From NCBI GenBank assembly GCA_035379625.1, contig DAOSVM010000010.1, positions 1 to 64,000 on the forward strand: a DNA stretch of 64,000 nucleotides, given 5' to 3'. Positions 25,850-34,827 of this stretch are shown here, in pieces. Position 1 is the first letter of the stretch; the number at the start of each line of letters is the position of its first letter. The position numbers and the translations under genes are program-made. The stretch comes from DAOSCP01 sp035379625. GTDB taxonomy: Bacteria > Bacteroidota > Ignavibacteria > Ignavibacteriales > DAOSCP01. Under the pieces are notes generated by a model. That model ran no database searches and was not told the DNA's origin. It worked only from the letters and a program-made list of their open reading frames with translations.

Positions 25850-28234
25850 TCAAACTTTTAAATATGTAGAAATTTTTTCAATAAAAGTTTTTTTATTAAT
25901 AGGTTTATAAATTATATCATTAAATCCACTTAATGAAATATTTTCTTCAATTTGGTTTGTAGAAAGTGCTGTTAAAGCTATGATAGGACAATTGAAACCT
26001 TTTTGTCTTAGTAAATTGGTTGTTTCTATTCCATCCATAAATGGCATTTTTATGTCCATTAAAATTATATCTATACTCATGTTTGTATTATTCATAAATT
26101 CTATTGCTTCAATACCATTATTTACCCTAAATATATCAGCATTAAAATGTTGTGATAAATATAAATTAAATATTTCAAAGTTAATATTTTCATCTTCAGC
26201 AATTAAAATATTATATTTCCTATTTTGTTTAACATTATTTTCTAAAATGGGAATTTGGTTTACTATGTATTTTGTAGGGATATTAATTTCAAAATTGGTA
26301 CCAACATTTTTTTTTGAAGTAATTATAAATTCAAAATTTAATAATTCAAGATAATGTTTAACAATGGCAAGCCCTATACCATTACCACTATAATGCCTTG
26401 AAAGTTTACCATCAATTTGAAAATATGGTTCAAAGATTTTATTTATGAATTTTTCATCTATTCCAATACCTGTATCTTTGAAATATAATTTTAAAAAATT
26501 ATCTTCTATAGTGTAACCGAATTCTATAATTCCTTGGTGAGTAAATTTTACACAGTTATCAATAAGTTGTTTACAAACTTGTTTTAATTTATAGTTGTCA
26601 GTTTTTAAAATGGCAAAGTTATCACTTAATGGTAGATTTAGTTTAAGTTCAACATTCTTATTTAAATTGGTAAAATATGTGTTATAAAGTTCTTTTAATA
26701 TTTCATTTAGGTTGCAGTAAGAGACAATAACATTAGTTTGTTTTGTTTCTATTTGAGAAATATTTAGTATATTATCAACAATGTTAAGAAGTTTATAAGC
26801 ACTATTTTTTATGATATGGAAATACCTATTTAATTTATCAGGATTAACTTCATTATTATCTACTATTAAATCTAAAAAACCGATAATACCATTCAATGGC
26901 GTTCTTAACTCATGGCTTAAATTATTAATAAAATCAGTTTTCAATTGTGAATTTTCTTCAGCTTTTTCTTTGGCTATTTCCAATTCTTGTTGTCTAATTA
27001 TATTTTCAGTTATATCGTGAAAAAGAGTTACAAAATAATATTTCTCTGGAGAAAAAGCTGAAACTCTAAAATATTTATTGAAAGTAGATGAATAATTTTC
27101 GAATTCAATTGATTGACCGGTTAATGCAACTTTACCATACGTATCAATCCAATATTTCTCAGTACTTGGCCATACTGAAAGAATATTTTTCCCAACAATA
27201 TCATTTTCATTAACTTTTAACATCTCACAAAAAGCAGGATTTACTTCAACAAAGACATAATCAATTGGGTTATTGTTTTCATCTGTAATTATTTTATGAA
27301 GAGCGTAAGGATCTTTTAAATGCGTAAAAAGATTATTATATCTGGATAATAATCTGTTATTTATTTGATAGATTTCTTCAGCTTTTATACTTAAAAACTT
27401 TTTATTTAGTATAGAAAAAATAATATTAGTGAAAAGATGTAAATAATCTAAAATCTGTTCATTAATAATATTTTCAGATAATAATAAAAAAGATTGTTTA
27501 AAATTTTTTTGCTCATAATCAAAATAAGCATAAGCATAATTAGAAAATTTTTTATGGTTGAATATAAAATCAAGAAATTCATTTAATTCTTCATTATATT
27601 GACGAAATTTAAGCTTGTTGTCAAAAAAATTAAATTTAATTAAATCAAAATAATTTATTGTATTTATTAATGAAAGTTTATTATTATCGTAGTGATAAAT
27701 TTCGATTTCATTATTATTATTGTAAAGATATAGTATATCTTTCAAAGGTAGGAATGATGAAAAAATATTAAAAATATGATAAAAAATATTACCACTTTCT
27801 GTATAATTATTGTCAAAGTGGTCTATGCTAACAATAGATGTTAAATTATGCAAAATTTGTGATAGTTGATTAAAATCAAAAAAATTATCAATTTGTTCTA
27901 AGGGTTCAAATAAAATTAAAATATATTTATGGTTTGATATTTCGTGAGGAACTAAAAGTGCATTCAAAGTATAATTCTTTTTATCCTCTAATGGGATCTG
28001 ATATTTTATAAAATTAATATTTCCATTTAAACAACCATTTAAGTGTTCTTTTACTTTGTCGTTATTCAAGACAGGGATACATTCTAATAAATTATCATTA
28101 AGCTGGATATTATATAGCTGATGAATTTCTTTGAGGAAATAATTGTTAACATAAAGAATATTAAAATTACTGTCTAAAATTATTAAATTAAAATAATTAA
28201 ATTTCTTTAAATGTTCTAACAAAACATCAAACAT
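25850..28234 (-). CDS. Hybrid sensor histidine kinase with PAS and receiver domains
   Basis: 794-residue signal-transduction protein. There is no obvious membrane segment, so it is probably cytosolic. Two PAS-like regions are seen: residues about 10-110 (FNYFNLIILDSNFNILYVNN) and about 305-420 (VFVEVNPAFCEMLKVNENDI). The kinase core follows with phospho-acceptor His441 in NLSHELRTPLNG, N box near LKQVCKQLIDNCVKF, and G boxes DTGIGID and GNGIGLAIVKHYLEL. A C-terminal receiver domain has Asp727 in ILMDIKMPFMDG and the conserved Thr/Lys region ALTA...YKPINKK. No DNA-binding output domain or response regulator is adjacent, so the partner is elsewhere. It starts 4 bp after the acyl-CoA synthetase stop. 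The signal is unknown. Confidence 0.92.
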   Translation of the reverse strand: MFDVLLEHLKKFNYFNLIILDSNFNILYVNNYFLKEIHQLYNIQLNDNLLECIPVLNNDKVKEHLNGCLNGNINFIKYQIPLEDKKNYTLNALLVPHEISNHKYILILFEPLEQIDNFFDFNQLSQILHNLTSIVSIDHFDNNYTESGNIFYHIFNIFSSFLPLKDILYLYNNNNEIEIYHYDNNKLSLINTINYFDLIKFNFFDNKLKFRQYNEELNEFLDFIFNHKKFSNYAYAYFDYEQKNFKQSFLLLSENIINEQILDYLHLFTNIIFSILNKKFLSIKAEEIYQINNRLLSRYNNLFTHLKDPYALHKIITDENNNPIDYVFVEVNPAFCEMLKVNENDIVGKNILSVWPSTEKYWIDTYGKVALTGQSIEFENYSSTFNKYFRVSAFSPEKYYFVTLFHDITENIIRQQELEIAKEKAEENSQLKTDFINNLSHELRTPLNGIIGFLDLIVDNNEVNPDKLNRYFHIIKNSAYKLLNIVDNILNISQIETKQTNVIVSYCNLNEILKELYNTYFTNLNKNVELKLNLPLSDNFAILKTDNYKLKQVCKQLIDNCVKFTHQGIIEFGYTIEDNFLKLYFKDTGIGIDEKFINKIFEPYFQIDGKLSRHYSGNGIGLAIVKHYLELLNFEFIITSKKNVGTNFEINIPTKYIVNQIPILENNVKQNRKYNILIAEDENINFEIFNLYLSQHFNADIFRVNNGIEAIEFMNNTNMSIDIILMDIKMPFMDGIETTNLLRQKGFNCPIIALTALSTNQIEENISLSGFNDIIYKPINKKTFIEKISTYLKV

Positions 28235-28238
28235 ATTG

Positions 28239-29927
28239 TTATTTTTTTTCTATTAAATATCTTTTAATTTTTCTTGTAGTTGTTTTTTCAAATTCAGTAT
28301 CTCTAATGTAGATTTTTTTTATTTGTTTATATGAAGTTAAATGATTATTTGTTTCTTTGACAACTTTGGATATTATGTCATTTAATAATTTTTCATCAAG
28401 TTTTATTTTATTCTCATCAGCATATTTTATAAAATATTCTGTATCTGGTACTATTTGAGCAGCAATTATTTCGCCTTCTTTTTCATCTTTTTCACCGTAA
28501 ACAACAGATTCAAGAACAAATTCACTTTTATTTAATAAATCTTCAATTTCTTCTGGAAACACATTTTTTCCGTTTTTTGCTATAATTACATTTTTCTTAC
28601 GACCTTTAATATAAAGAAAATTATTTTCATCCAAATAACCTAAATCGCCCGTATTAAACCAACCATCTTGAATAACTTCTTTTGTTAGTTCTTCATTGTT
28701 AAAATAGCCAAGCATAACATTATCGCCTTTTGCCCAAATTTCACCTATACCATCAGCATCAGGATTAACAATTTTTAATTGACAGCAATCAAGTGGCTGG
28801 CCAGCGGAATAATCGTTGGAATTTTCTAATCTATTTAGTGTTAATATTGGTGAGGTTTCAGTTAAGCCATAGCCTTGAATAAGTTTTATTCCGAATTCGT
28901 TAAATCCTTTAATTACCTCGGGGTCGGGGGCAGCACCACCTACTATCAATACTCTAACTTGACCACCAAATTTCTCGTGTATTTGCTTGAATAACAATGA
29001 TTTAAAGTCATTCATTCCAAATTTTTTTAAAAGATTTGTAAAAGCTATTAGTTTGTTTACAATAAAATGTTTATATCTATTTTCTTTTATAGTTTTCCAA
29101 ATTCTTTTAAATATTTTGTCGAAAATTAAAGGAACACCAAGTACAATTGTAGGTTGTTCAGATTGAAAATCTTCTAAAAGATATTTGAAAGATCTAGAGT
29201 AATGGACAGAAGCACCACTATAAATTGGGCATAAAAATCCACAAGTACATTCATAAGTATGGTGAATGGGCAAAATTGAAAGAAATCTATCTGTAGAATA
29301 AATTGGCAATGCTCTAACCATACTCATTAAATTTGTAGCAAGGTTTTTCTGACTTAACATTACACCTTTTGCTTTGCCAATTGAGCCAGATGTAAATATA
29401 AGTTCAAATAAATCATCAGGATTAATTTCAGGTAATTCGTTTACTGATTCTGGTAAAGTTTTGTCAATTAATTGTTTCATCGATAAATATTCATCTTTTT
29501 TTTCTATTAAATCCATGTTAATCTTAATTCTTAAATTTTTCAATTCAACATCTGAATTATCAAGTTGTTCTGCCCAATGATTATCACAAATTATAGCATT
29601 AGCTTGTGATTCATGAAGAATATTTATTACTTCAGAAGGATGTAAATGAGCATCTATAGGCACAACAATATAATTGAAGCAAGCACAAGTTAAATAGGAA
29701 AGTCCCCATTGAACTCTATTTTCACTAATTATTGCAATTCTTTCTCTTTCTTTTAGGCCTAAATTTTTTAGTGCATTACCAAATTTTAAAACATTAACTA
29801 ATAATTCATTGAAAGTGAGCATTTTAATAGGGGTATCTTTTAAATCTTTTAAAGCTAATTTATCCCCATAATAATTAGCTGATTTTATCAACATATCTTG
29901 TAAATTTTTGATATTTTTATCAATCAT
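28239..29927 (-). CDS. Long-chain acyl-CoA synthetase (AMP-forming)
   Basis: 562-residue ANL-superfamily enzyme that activates fatty acids through acyl-AMP to acyl-CoA. The P-loop-like A3 motif is FTSGSIGKAKGVMLS. The A5 motif is IQGYGLTETSPILTL. The A7-A8 region contains GWFNTGDLGYLDENNFLYIKG, and RKKNVIIAKNGKNVFPEEIE follows. Length and motifs match bacterial FadD-like AMP-binding proteins of the Bacteroidota. It starts 9 bp after nth and is followed after 4 bp by the hybrid kinase. There is no signal peptide. Substrate chain length is not predictable from the sequence. Confidence 0.9.
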   Translation of the reverse strand: MIDKNIKNLQDMLIKSANYYGDKLALKDLKDTPIKMLTFNELLVNVLKFGNALKNLGLKERERIAIISENRVQWGLSYLTCACFNYIVVPIDAHLHPSEVINILHESQANAIICDNHWAEQLDNSDVELKNLRIKINMDLIEKKDEYLSMKQLIDKTLPESVNELPEINPDDLFELIFTSGSIGKAKGVMLSQKNLATNLMSMVRALPIYSTDRFLSILPIHHTYECTCGFLCPIYSGASVHYSRSFKYLLEDFQSEQPTIVLGVPLIFDKIFKRIWKTIKENRYKHFIVNKLIAFTNLLKKFGMNDFKSLLFKQIHEKFGGQVRVLIVGGAAPDPEVIKGFNEFGIKLIQGYGLTETSPILTLNRLENSNDYSAGQPLDCCQLKIVNPDADGIGEIWAKGDNVMLGYFNNEELTKEVIQDGWFNTGDLGYLDENNFLYIKGRKKNVIIAKNGKNVFPEEIEDLLNKSEFVLESVVYGEKDEKEGEIIAAQIVPDTEYFIKYADENKIKLDEKLLNDIISKVVKETNNHLTSYKQIKKIYIRDTEFEKTTTRKIKRYLIEKK

Positions 29928-29936
29928 ATGCTTACC

Positions 29937-30557
29937 TTATAATTTTATTGATGGACATAGATGACTTATTTTGCATAGTTCACATTTAGGTTTTCGAGCA
30001 ATACAAATATTTCTACCATGATAAATTAAGTAGTGCGAAAGATTTATCCATTCATTTTCTGGATAAAGTTTTTTTAAATCAAATTCGATAAAATCTGGAT
30101 TTTGAGATTTGGTCAGTTTTAATAGATTAGATAATCTTTTAACATGAGTATCAACTGCAATAGATGGTATATTAAAAGCATTTCCTGCTACAACGGAAGC
30201 AGTTTTTCTTCCAACACCTGGTAATTTAGTTAATTTATCAAAATCTGCAGGAACTTCTCCATTGTAATTATTAATAATATATTGACAACAATTTTTTATA
30301 GATTTTGCTTTTTGCTTATAAAAACCTGTTTTGTATATCATTTTTTCTAATTCATCCAGAGGAATGTCAATATAATCTTTTGGTGTTTTTAATTTGTTAA
30401 ATAACTCTTTAGTAACTACATTAACGGTGTCATCTTTACATTGAGCTGACAAAATAGTTGCAATTAATAATTCAAACGGATTTGAAAAATTTAATGCGGA
30501 TTTTACTTCAGGATATAATTCTTTTAATATTCTTAATATTTCTAAATGTCTTTCCAT
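29937..30557 (-). CDS. nth: Endonuclease III (DNA glycosylase/AP lyase)
   Basis: 206-residue base-excision repair enzyme that removes oxidised pyrimidines. The helix-hairpin-helix is LPGVGRKTASVVAGNAF and contains the catalytic Lys. The catalytic Asp is in IAVDTHVKRLSNLL. The C-terminal 4Fe-4S cluster loop has the exact Cys spacing C-x6-C-x2-C-x5-C (CIARKPKCELCKISHLC). The length is normal. It is the first gene of a leftward operon and is divergent from the cobalamin genes, with about 120 bp between. Confidence 0.96.
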   Translation of the reverse strand: MERHLEILRILKELYPEVKSALNFSNPFELLIATILSAQCKDDTVNVVTKELFNKLKTPKDYIDIPLDELEKMIYKTGFYKQKAKSIKNCCQYIINNYNGEVPADFDKLTKLPGVGRKTASVVAGNAFNIPSIAVDTHVKRLSNLLKLTKSQNPDFIEFDLKKLYPENEWINLSHYLIYHGRNICIARKPKCELCKISHLCPSIKL

Positions 30558-30681
30558 AAACTTAAAAAAATTATTTATCGTTGTAAGATAAAATTTTTAA
30601 CATACATTTACAAAAAAAATAAAACTTTGTTTTTCTATATTCTTATTGTTATTTTTGAGTTTTAATAAAAAATTTGTGCAT

Positions 30682-31749
30682 ATGTATTTATTTGAAAAAA
30701 TAAAAAAAATAAGACCTCCTAACAAAGAAATTCAAAATATTGCAAAACAATATTTGGATGGGTTAACTAAACCTATTGGAAGTTTAGGTGAACTAGAAAA
30801 TATTTTTATTAAATTGTGTTGTATTTTTAATACATTAGATTTTGATATATCCAAAAAGAATTTACTTATTTTTTGTGCTGATAATGGAATTACTGAAGAA
30901 AATGTTAGTTGTTGTCCAAAACAATATACTTATGTAGTTACTAATAATTTTGCTAAAGGAATAACGGCAATTAATAAACTTTCTGAATTTGCCAAAAATG
31001 ATATCACAATAATTGATATTGGAATTGATGCCAAAATAAATAATAAAAAAATATTAAACTATAAAATTAATTACGGAACTAAGAATTTTATCAAAGAACC
31101 AGCAATGACTTATGATGAATGTATTAGAGCAATAACTGTAGGTTTTGAATTCATTGAGAAATTGAAAAAGAAAGGTTATAGAATGTTAGGTACTGGGGAA
31201 ATGGGAATTGGAAATACAACTACAAGTGCAGCAATAGCTAGTTGTTTATTAAATATATCACCTGAAGAAGTTACAGGAAAAGGAGCAGGATTAGACGATA
31301 ATGGATTGATAAATAAGATAAATGTTATAAAAAAAGGAATTGAAAAAAATTGTGTTGATATAAATGATCCAATAGATGTTTTACGTAAGGTAGGAGGTTT
31401 TGATATTGCAGGAATGGTAGGTGCTTTTTTAGGTGCAGCTTATTTCAAAGTACCAATATTAATTGATGGTCTAATATCTTCTGCGGCTGCATTAGTAGCA
31501 TATAAAATAAATTCTAATGTTAAGGATTATATGTTTGCTAGTCACTTATCAGCTGAAAAAGCTGCAAAAATTATATTGGATTATATAGGATTACATCCAA
31601 TTTTAAACTTAAACCTTCGTCTTGGTGAAGGAAGCGGTTGCCCTTTAGCTTTTAATATTATCGATGCTGGTATATATACACTTAGAAATATGGCTACTAT
31701 GGAAGAAGCTAATTTGAATATAGATGTTTATGTAGATATAAGGAAATGA
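30682..31749 (+). CDS. cobT: Nicotinate-nucleotide-dimethylbenzimidazole phosphoribosyltransferase
   Basis: 355-residue enzyme making alpha-ribazole phosphate for the lower ligand of cobalamin. I use ATG 30682; an upstream in-frame TTG at 30646 would add 12 atypical residues. Family hallmarks are LTKPIGSLGELE near the N-terminus, FCADNGITEENVS, GEMGIGNTTTSAAI, and the C-terminal catalytic glutamate region LRLGEGSGCPLAF. The length is as expected for CobT. The stop overlaps the cobQ start by 4 bp. It heads the cobT-cobQ-cbiB-ATPase operon, so the cell can at least finish or salvage corrinoids. Confidence 0.94.
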   Translation: MYLFEKIKKIRPPNKEIQNIAKQYLDGLTKPIGSLGELENIFIKLCCIFNTLDFDISKKNLLIFCADNGITEENVSCCPKQYTYVVTNNFAKGITAINKLSEFAKNDITIIDIGIDAKINNKKILNYKINYGTKNFIKEPAMTYDECIRAITVGFEFIEKLKKKGYRMLGTGEMGIGNTTTSAAIASCLLNISPEEVTGKGAGLDDNGLINKINVIKKGIEKNCVDINDPIDVLRKVGGFDIAGMVGAFLGAAYFKVPILIDGLISSAAALVAYKINSNVKDYMFASHLSAEKAAKIILDYIGLHPILNLNLRLGEGSGCPLAFNIIDAGIYTLRNMATMEEANLNIDVYVDIRK

Positions 31750-33227
31750 AAATGCAAGATTTAATGATACAAGGAACTGCTTCATCTGTAGGAAAAAGTT
31801 TGATTACTGCTGGTTTATGTAGAATATTTTATCAGGAAGGTTTTAAGGTTGCTCCCTTTAAATCACAAAATATGTCATTGAATTCTTATGCAACATTTGA
31901 AGGGCTAGAAATTGGAAGAGCTCAAGCACTTCAAGCAATGGCTGCAAAAGTTCCACCATCTGTTTTAATGAATCCGATTTTATTAAAACCTAATGCAGAA
32001 AATAATAGCCAAGTTATTTTATTGGGTAAACCTTATGGTAATTTGGATGCGCATAATTATTATTCAATTAAGAAAAAATTAAAAGATATAGTAATTGAAA
32101 CATATCATAAATTAAAAAATGAATTTGAAATTATCATTATAGAAGGAGCTGGAAGTCCAGCTGAAATTAATTTGAATAAAGATGATTTTGTAAATATGGG
32201 TATGGCTGATATTGCCAATGCAAACGTCCTTTTAGTTGGAGATATAGATAAAGGAGGGGTATTTGCTTCAATTTATGGAACAATAAAATTGTTGGAAAAT
32301 AGACATCAAGAAAGGATAAAAGGTCTTATCATTAATAAATTTCGTGGTGATAAAAATTTATTAAAGGATGGTTTAATTCAAATAGAAGAACTTGTAAATA
32401 AACCTGTATTAGGAGTTATTCCTTACTTTAAATTACTTTTAGATGATGAAGATTCTGCTAATGAATTTAAAAGAAAATATAACAAATTCAAAAATGATAA
32501 AATAAATATTTCGGTAATTTTACTCCCACATATATCTAATTTTACGGATTTCGACCCATTTTACCTCGATGATGATGTTATATTAAACTATATTGATGTC
32601 CCAGAAAAAATTCAAAAATCTGATATTATAATTCTTCCAGGTACCAAAAATACTATAGAAGATTTGCGTTGGTTAAAGAAAAACAAATTTGATATTGCTA
32701 TAAAAAATTTTAATGGAATGATTTGGGGAATATGCGGTGGTTTTCAAATGTTAGGTAAATTTATTATTGATAAATATGGTGTTGAAAGTATGAAAGGGGA
32801 TAAAGAAGAAGCCCTAAATTTACTTAATCTTGAAACATATTTAGAAAAAGGTAAAGTTACACAATTAGTGACAGGTACAGCTTTATATGAAAAAATTTAT
32901 GGTTATGAAATACATGCAGGCATAAGTAAAGCTGAAGGTTTGCCGTTTGCTACTATCCAATTACTTAATGATGATAGTAAAATTTGGAATGACGGATTAA
33001 TTTATAAGGATGATAATAAAACAGTATTTGGAACTTATATTCACGGTATTTTTGATAGTGGAAACTTTAGAGCTAAAATATTAAATATAATTAGAGATAA
33101 AAAGAAATTATTACAACGTCCTGCGGAAGATTTATATTTGAGAAGAGAAAAAGAACTTGATAAACTTGCTGATATTTTAAGACAAAATTTAAATATAAAT
33201 TTTATTAAAAAAATTACATTACGGTAA
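31746..33227 (+). CDS. cobQ: Cobyric acid synthase (glutamine-hydrolysing)
   Basis: 493-residue amidotransferase that amidates four corrin side chains. The N-terminal dethiobiotin synthetase-like domain has MIQGTASSVGKSLITAGL (P-loop), APFKSQNMSLNSY and GAGSPAEINL. The C-terminal class I glutaminase-like domain has ILPGTKNTIEDL, the nucleophile region WGICGGFQMLG with its Cys, and YEIHAGIS and YIHGIFDS with the catalytic His. All catalytic features are present and the length is normal for CobQ/CbiP. It is coupled to cobT by a 4-bp overlap and is followed 2 bp later by cbiB. Confidence 0.95.
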   Translation: MKMQDLMIQGTASSVGKSLITAGLCRIFYQEGFKVAPFKSQNMSLNSYATFEGLEIGRAQALQAMAAKVPPSVLMNPILLKPNAENNSQVILLGKPYGNLDAHNYYSIKKKLKDIVIETYHKLKNEFEIIIIEGAGSPAEINLNKDDFVNMGMADIANANVLLVGDIDKGGVFASIYGTIKLLENRHQERIKGLIINKFRGDKNLLKDGLIQIEELVNKPVLGVIPYFKLLLDDEDSANEFKRKYNKFKNDKINISVILLPHISNFTDFDPFYLDDDVILNYIDVPEKIQKSDIIILPGTKNTIEDLRWLKKNKFDIAIKNFNGMIWGICGGFQMLGKFIIDKYGVESMKGDKEEALNLLNLETYLEKGKVTQLVTGTALYEKIYGYEIHAGISKAEGLPFATIQLLNDDSKIWNDGLIYKDDNKTVFGTYIHGIFDSGNFRAKILNIIRDKKKLLQRPAEDLYLRREKELDKLADILRQNLNINFIKKITLR

Positions 33228-33229
33228 AC

Positions 33230-34246
33230 ATGCAAATTTTTTTATTCATAATTACAGCATCAATTATAAATTATTTTGTAAAAGATTATTCTATAGCATC
33301 GATAAATATTTTAGCCTTACTTTTTGGTTTTTTTGCAGAATTATTATCTAAAGGAAATGATAAAATATTTCATCCAGTAATTTTCTTTGGGAAAATAATT
33401 AGATTTGTTGATAATAATTTTAATAAATCACCTAATAAATTTATTAAAGGCACTTTTTTTTCTGTTTTATTAGTTTCTTTAACATTTTATTCTTTCCTAC
33501 TTTTATCAATTATTGCGTACAAAAATAATTTATATTTTATTTTTGCTAGCGTAATAGTTTATTATGGAGTTGCAACTAAACAATTATTAATTTCTGTTTT
33601 TAATATCTTTAAAATGTTAAATAATAATTATGATATTATATCATATCAAGAAGAAAATATTAGAAAAGCTAGGTTATTACTAAGTTATATCGTAAGCAGG
33701 GATACTTCTGAATTATCTGAGAATCAAATAAAATTATCTGCTTTAGAATCTCTTTCTGAAAATTTATCCGATGGTATTTTCGCACCAATTTTCTATTTTG
33801 CACTATTTGGTGTTCCAGGAATTATGGCTTATAAATTTATAAATACTTTAGACTCAATGATAGGTTATAAAAATGAAAAATATTTATATTTTGGTAAATT
33901 TGCTGCTAGATTAGATGATATAGTAAATTTTATTCCTGCAAGATTAACAGCACTATTTATTACACTTTGCGCTTTAAGTAAAAAATCAATTAAGTTTATT
34001 ATTAAATATGCACACAAAAACAGTAGTGTTAATAGTGGTTATCCAGAAGCTGCTTTAGCTGGTGCTGTAGATTGTAGATTTGGTGGATATTTTAATTATT
34101 TCGGACAAACTGTAAAAAAAGAATACATTGGAGAAACTGATAGAGAAATTAGTTTTGATGATGGTTTATTTGCAATAAATTTAAGCCTATATTCTTCAAT
34201 TTTTTTCGTAATTTTTATTGTTAATCTCAAATTGTATTTATTATGA
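33230..34246 (+). CDS. cbiB: Adenosylcobinamide-phosphate synthase (CbiB/CobD), membrane protein
   Basis: 338-residue integral membrane enzyme that attaches the aminopropanol arm to adenosylcobyric acid. Several hydrophobic helices are visible (residues about 1-45, 65-110, and the C-terminal VIFIVNLKLYLL). Family motifs are HPVIFFGKIIRFVD near residue 45, SYIVSRDTSELSE, SALESLSENLSDGIFAP, and NSGYPEAALAGAVDCRFGG near the C-terminus. The gene overlaps the following ATPase gene by 4 bp and follows cobQ closely, so it belongs to the same operon. Confidence 0.93.
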   Translation: MQIFLFIITASIINYFVKDYSIASINILALLFGFFAELLSKGNDKIFHPVIFFGKIIRFVDNNFNKSPNKFIKGTFFSVLLVSLTFYSFLLLSIIAYKNNLYFIFASVIVYYGVATKQLLISVFNIFKMLNNNYDIISYQEENIRKARLLLSYIVSRDTSELSENQIKLSALESLSENLSDGIFAPIFYFALFGVPGIMAYKFINTLDSMIGYKNEKYLYFGKFAARLDDIVNFIPARLTALFITLCALSKKSIKFIIKYAHKNSSVNSGYPEAALAGAVDCRFGGYFNYFGQTVKKEYIGETDREISFDDGLFAINLSLYSSIFFVIFIVNLKLYLL

Positions 34247-34761
34247 ATATAATCATTACAGGTGCTCCTGGAACAGGGAAATCAACTTTGATAAAATATT
34301 TAAAAAGTCTTGGATTTTTTTGCTTTGATGAAGTATCAAGAGAGATTATAACCACACAACAAAGATTTAATGGTAATTTGGTTCCTTGGGGAGACACTTT
34401 AAAATTTGCCGAGTTTTGTTTTGAAAAAATGTTGTCACAATTAAATGCTAAAAAAGAATTGGCTTTTTTTGATCGTGGTATACCTGATTTAATAGCATAC
34501 CTTGAATTTTATAACTTCCCGGTTCCTACATATTTTTATAAATCAATACAACATTACTTTAAAAAAGTTTTTTACTGCCCAATTTGGGAAGAAGTTTATG
34601 TTAATGATCCACAAAGACCACAAACTTTGGAAATTGCAAAAGGATTAGATTATTTTTTAAGAAAAACATATACAGAATTAGAATTTGATATTATTGAACT
34701 GGAAAAAATTTCTGTTGATAAAAGAGCTGAAAAAGTTTTAAATAATTGTTTATTAAATTAA
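34243..34761 (+). CDS. Small P-loop ATPase/kinase-like protein in the cobalamin operon
   Basis: 172-residue single-domain protein with Walker A IITGAPGTGKST at the N-terminus, followed by GFFCFDEVSREII, a pattern of the AAA_28 (NadR-like/Ttd14-like) family. AFFDRGIPDLIAYLEFY is the conserved aspartate/Arg segment of that family, and a later basic stretch is consistent with a lid. It is not CobU/CobP-like: the CobU GGxRSGKS signature is absent. It overlaps cbiB by 4 bp and ends the operon. A nucleotide-dependent kinase role on a corrinoid intermediate is possible but is inferred from position only. Confidence 0.72.
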   Translation: MNIIITGAPGTGKSTLIKYLKSLGFFCFDEVSREIITTQQRFNGNLVPWGDTLKFAEFCFEKMLSQLNAKKELAFFDRGIPDLIAYLEFYNFPVPTYFYKSIQHYFKKVFYCPIWEEVYVNDPQRPQTLEIAKGLDYFLRKTYTELEFDIIELEKISVDKRAEKVLNNCLLN

Positions 34762-34827
34762 TTTTTAAAGATAATTTTATTTTTTTATATTTAAGTTCAA
34801 CCTTTAATAATTTCTTTAGGAGTAGAT

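Noticed and set aside
34243..34761. CobU/CobP assignment for the ATPase after cbiB
   Set aside because: The CobU P-loop signature and guanylyl-acceptor His region are absent; the sequence fits the AAA_28 type better.
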